Source: Streptosporangium roseum DSM 43021
GTDB lineage: Bacteria; Actinomycetota; Actinomycetes; Streptosporangiales; Streptosporangiaceae
NCBI RefSeq assembly: GCF_000024865.1
Contig: NC_013595.1
Location: 8,680,001-8,744,000 of the forward strand
Direction: 5' to 3'
DNA length: 64,000 nt
This document shows, piece after piece, positions 62,671 through 64,000 of the stretch (within the stretch, counting starts at the first letter, position 1; each line of letters starts with the position of its first letter). The position numbers were made by a program, and so were the translations under genes. A model generated the notes under the pieces. It had not been told where the DNA came from. It did no database searches and worked only from the letters and a program-made list of their open reading frames with translations.

Positions 62671-64000
62671 ATGACCTTGTCGGCACGCGACGGACTGTTC
62701 TCCGGGATGTTCGCCAGGGGCGGGGCCGCGCCCGAGGTGTCGGACGCGGCGTGGCTGGCCGCGATGCTGGACGTCGAGGCCGCGCTGGCCGGCGCCCAGG
62801 CGGGGATCGGGCTGGTCCCGGAGGCGGCGGCCACGGCGCTGGAGGAGGCCTGCCGGCCGGAGTTCTTCGACCTGGCCGAGCTGGGGTGCAGGGCCGCGCC
62901 GGCGGGGAACCCGGTGATCCCCCTGGTCGCCGCGCTGCGCGAACGGGTCAAGCCCGAGCTGCGACGGTTCGTGCACTACGGCGCGACCAGCCAGGACATC
63001 AACGACACGGCCGCGATGCTGGTCGCCTGCCGCGCCCTCGCCCCGCTCCTGGCCGACCTGTCCGCCTGCGCCGACGCGTGCGCGCGGCTGGCCGGCGAGC
63101 ACCGCGGCACCGTGATGGCCGGGCGCACCGTCCTGCAGCACGCCGTACCGGTCACCTTCGGGCTGAAGGCGGCCGGCTGGCTGCGCGCGCTGGACCGGTC
63201 GCGGGCGGAGCTGGCCGAGCTGGACCTGCCCGTCCAGTACGGCGGGGCGGCGGGCACCCTGTCCGTCCTCGGCGAGCGGGGCCACGAGGTCCTGCCGCGC
63301 CTGGCGGCCGGGCTGGGCCTGGCCGAGCCGGTCCTGCCCTGGCACACCGACCGCACCCCGGTGGCCCGGCTGGCCTGCGCCCTCGGCATGGCCTCCGGGA
63401 CGCTCGGCAAGATCGCGACCGACGTGAAGCTGCTGGCCCAGACCGAGGTGGGAGAGGCCGCCGAACCCTCGACCCCCGGCCGGGGCGGCTCCAGCGCCAT
63501 GCCGCACAAGCGCAACCCGGTGGGCGCGATGTCCGTGCTCGCCTGCGTCCAGCGCGTCCCCGGGCTGGTGGCCTCGGTGCTCGCGGGCATGGTCCAGGAG
63601 CACGAGCGCGCCGCCGGCCCCTGGCAGGCCGAGTGGGAGACGCTCAGCGAGCTGCTCCGGCTCACCGGCAGCGCCGCGTCCTGGCTCCGCGAGGTGCTGG
63701 AGGGCCTGACCGTCGACCCCGCGCGGATGCGGGCCAACCTCGACGCGACGAGGGGGCTGCCGATGGCCGAGCACGTCGTCGCCCGGCTCGGCGGCACCCC
63801 CGAGGCGCGCGGGCTGGTGGACGCCGCCTGCGCCAGGGCGGTCGACGAGGGTCTGTCGCTGCGGGAGGCGCTGGCCGCTCCGTGGCTGCGGGAGGCACTG
63901 CCGGCCGCTCCCGGCGTGAGCCTGACGCCGGAGGAGCTGGACGCCGCCCTGGACCCGGCGGGCTACCTCGGCTCCGCCGGGATCTTCGTCGACCGGGCGC
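62671..64000 (+). CDS. pcaB: 3-carboxy-cis,cis-muconate cycloisomerase, 3' end outside window
   Basis: At least 443 residues of a fumarase/adenylosuccinate-lyase-superfamily protein. The signature GSSAMPHKRNP lies at about residues 273-283, and VHYGATSQDINDTAAM is an upstream active-site block. It isomerises carboxymuconate to the lactone in the protocatechuate branch. The ATG at 62671 follows GGAGGTGAGA. The gene is open at the window edge. pcaHG and pcaL, if present, must lie beyond, since none precede it. Confidence 0.9.
   Translation, partial: MTLSARDGLFSGMFARGGAAPEVSDAAWLAAMLDVEAALAGAQAGIGLVPEAAATALEEACRPEFFDLAELGCRAAPAGNPVIPLVAALRERVKPELRRFVHYGATSQDINDTAAMLVACRALAPLLADLSACADACARLAGEHRGTVMAGRTVLQHAVPVTFGLKAAGWLRALDRSRAELAELDLPVQYGGAAGTLSVLGERGHEVLPRLAAGLGLAEPVLPWHTDRTPVARLACALGMASGTLGKIATDVKLLAQTEVGEAAEPSTPGRGGSSAMPHKRNPVGAMSVLACVQRVPGLVASVLAGMVQEHERAAGPWQAEWETLSELLRLTGSAASWLREVLEGLTVDPARMRANLDATRGLPMAEHVVARLGGTPEARGLVDAACARAVDEGLSLREALAAPWLREALPAAPGVSLTPEELDAALDPAGYLGSAGIFVDRA

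Overview
The window is very GC-rich, uses many GTG and TTG starts, and carries actinobacterial families throughout: an AfsR-like BTAD regulator, WXG-type proteins, DUF4235, DUF6458, DUF6328, a GPGG small membrane protein and GNNT-N14/15-GGGTA stress promoters. It is chromosomal DNA of a filamentous actinomycete, most likely Streptosporangiales (family level is inference). The gene content is mainly accessory: secreted polysaccharide-active enzymes, stress proteins, small catabolic operons and decayed mobile DNA.

Layout. 0.3-3.6 kb: a secreted three-domain amidase, a PAP2 phosphatase pseudogene and a P450. 3.6-8.8 kb: debris of IS110, ISL3 and Tn3 elements, interrupted by an intact polysaccharide deacetylase-glycosyltransferase fusion with its membrane partner. 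A flavoprotein gene is cut by the ISL3 relic, which abuts a long inverted repeat. The other arm of this repeat lies at 14.85 kb, so 8.0-14.9 kb looks like a fossil Tn3-family transposon. It carries a divergent module: FAD oxidase, DUF4267 protein and hemerythrin on one side, a giant BTAD-ATPase regulator on the other. 15-18.7 kb: a secreted repeat protein, a WXG/YbaB-like cluster and a STAS protein. 18.9-22.7 kb: a GH81 beta-1,3-glucanase behind LacI-type GAGAGCGCTCTC operators, and a small secreted protein. 22.8-28.3 kb: a CASTOR/POLLUX-type channel, a tRNA-Lys and a DrrC-like UvrA paralogue. 28.3-34.9 kb: a stress cluster (PRC-barrel, DUF6328, GPGG, BON, metallophosphoesterase, glycosyltransferase, SDR, DUF4235, DUF6458), several members with sigma-B/F-like promoters. 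35-43.6 kb: MetQ, a DUF305 protein, an AA10 LPMO, a quinone reductase under a SoxR box, and a ThuA plus sugar dehydrogenase pair that share a freshly duplicated discoidin module. 44-47 kb: cydAB and a second identical tRNA-Lys. 47.5-54.2 kb: an OsmC protein, an oxidoreductase, a holin-like protein, an ammonia-lyase homologue with a non-canonical MIO triad, and a LacI regulator divergent from an amidohydrolase, 19-aa micro-ORF and cysteine dioxygenase operon. 54.3-59.6 kb: GDPD, two MFS transporters, an XRE-cupin regulator and a thioredoxin-reductase-like enzyme. 59.7-64 kb: a protocatechuate-type operon pcaI-pcaJ-pcaF-pcaB, the last gene running off the window.

The best candidate for something undescribed is 49.7-54.2 kb. 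It joins a histidine-ammonia-lyase fold with an altered catalytic triad, a LacI repressor facing three operators in a 13-bp register, and a cysteine-containing micro-ORF that has its own Shine-Dalgarno and is coupled by 4-bp overlaps to both neighbours. It also has a promoter-proximal motif shared with the metQ promoter region. I infer breakdown or sulfur salvage of a sulfur-containing amino-acid-like compound; the substrate is unknown.
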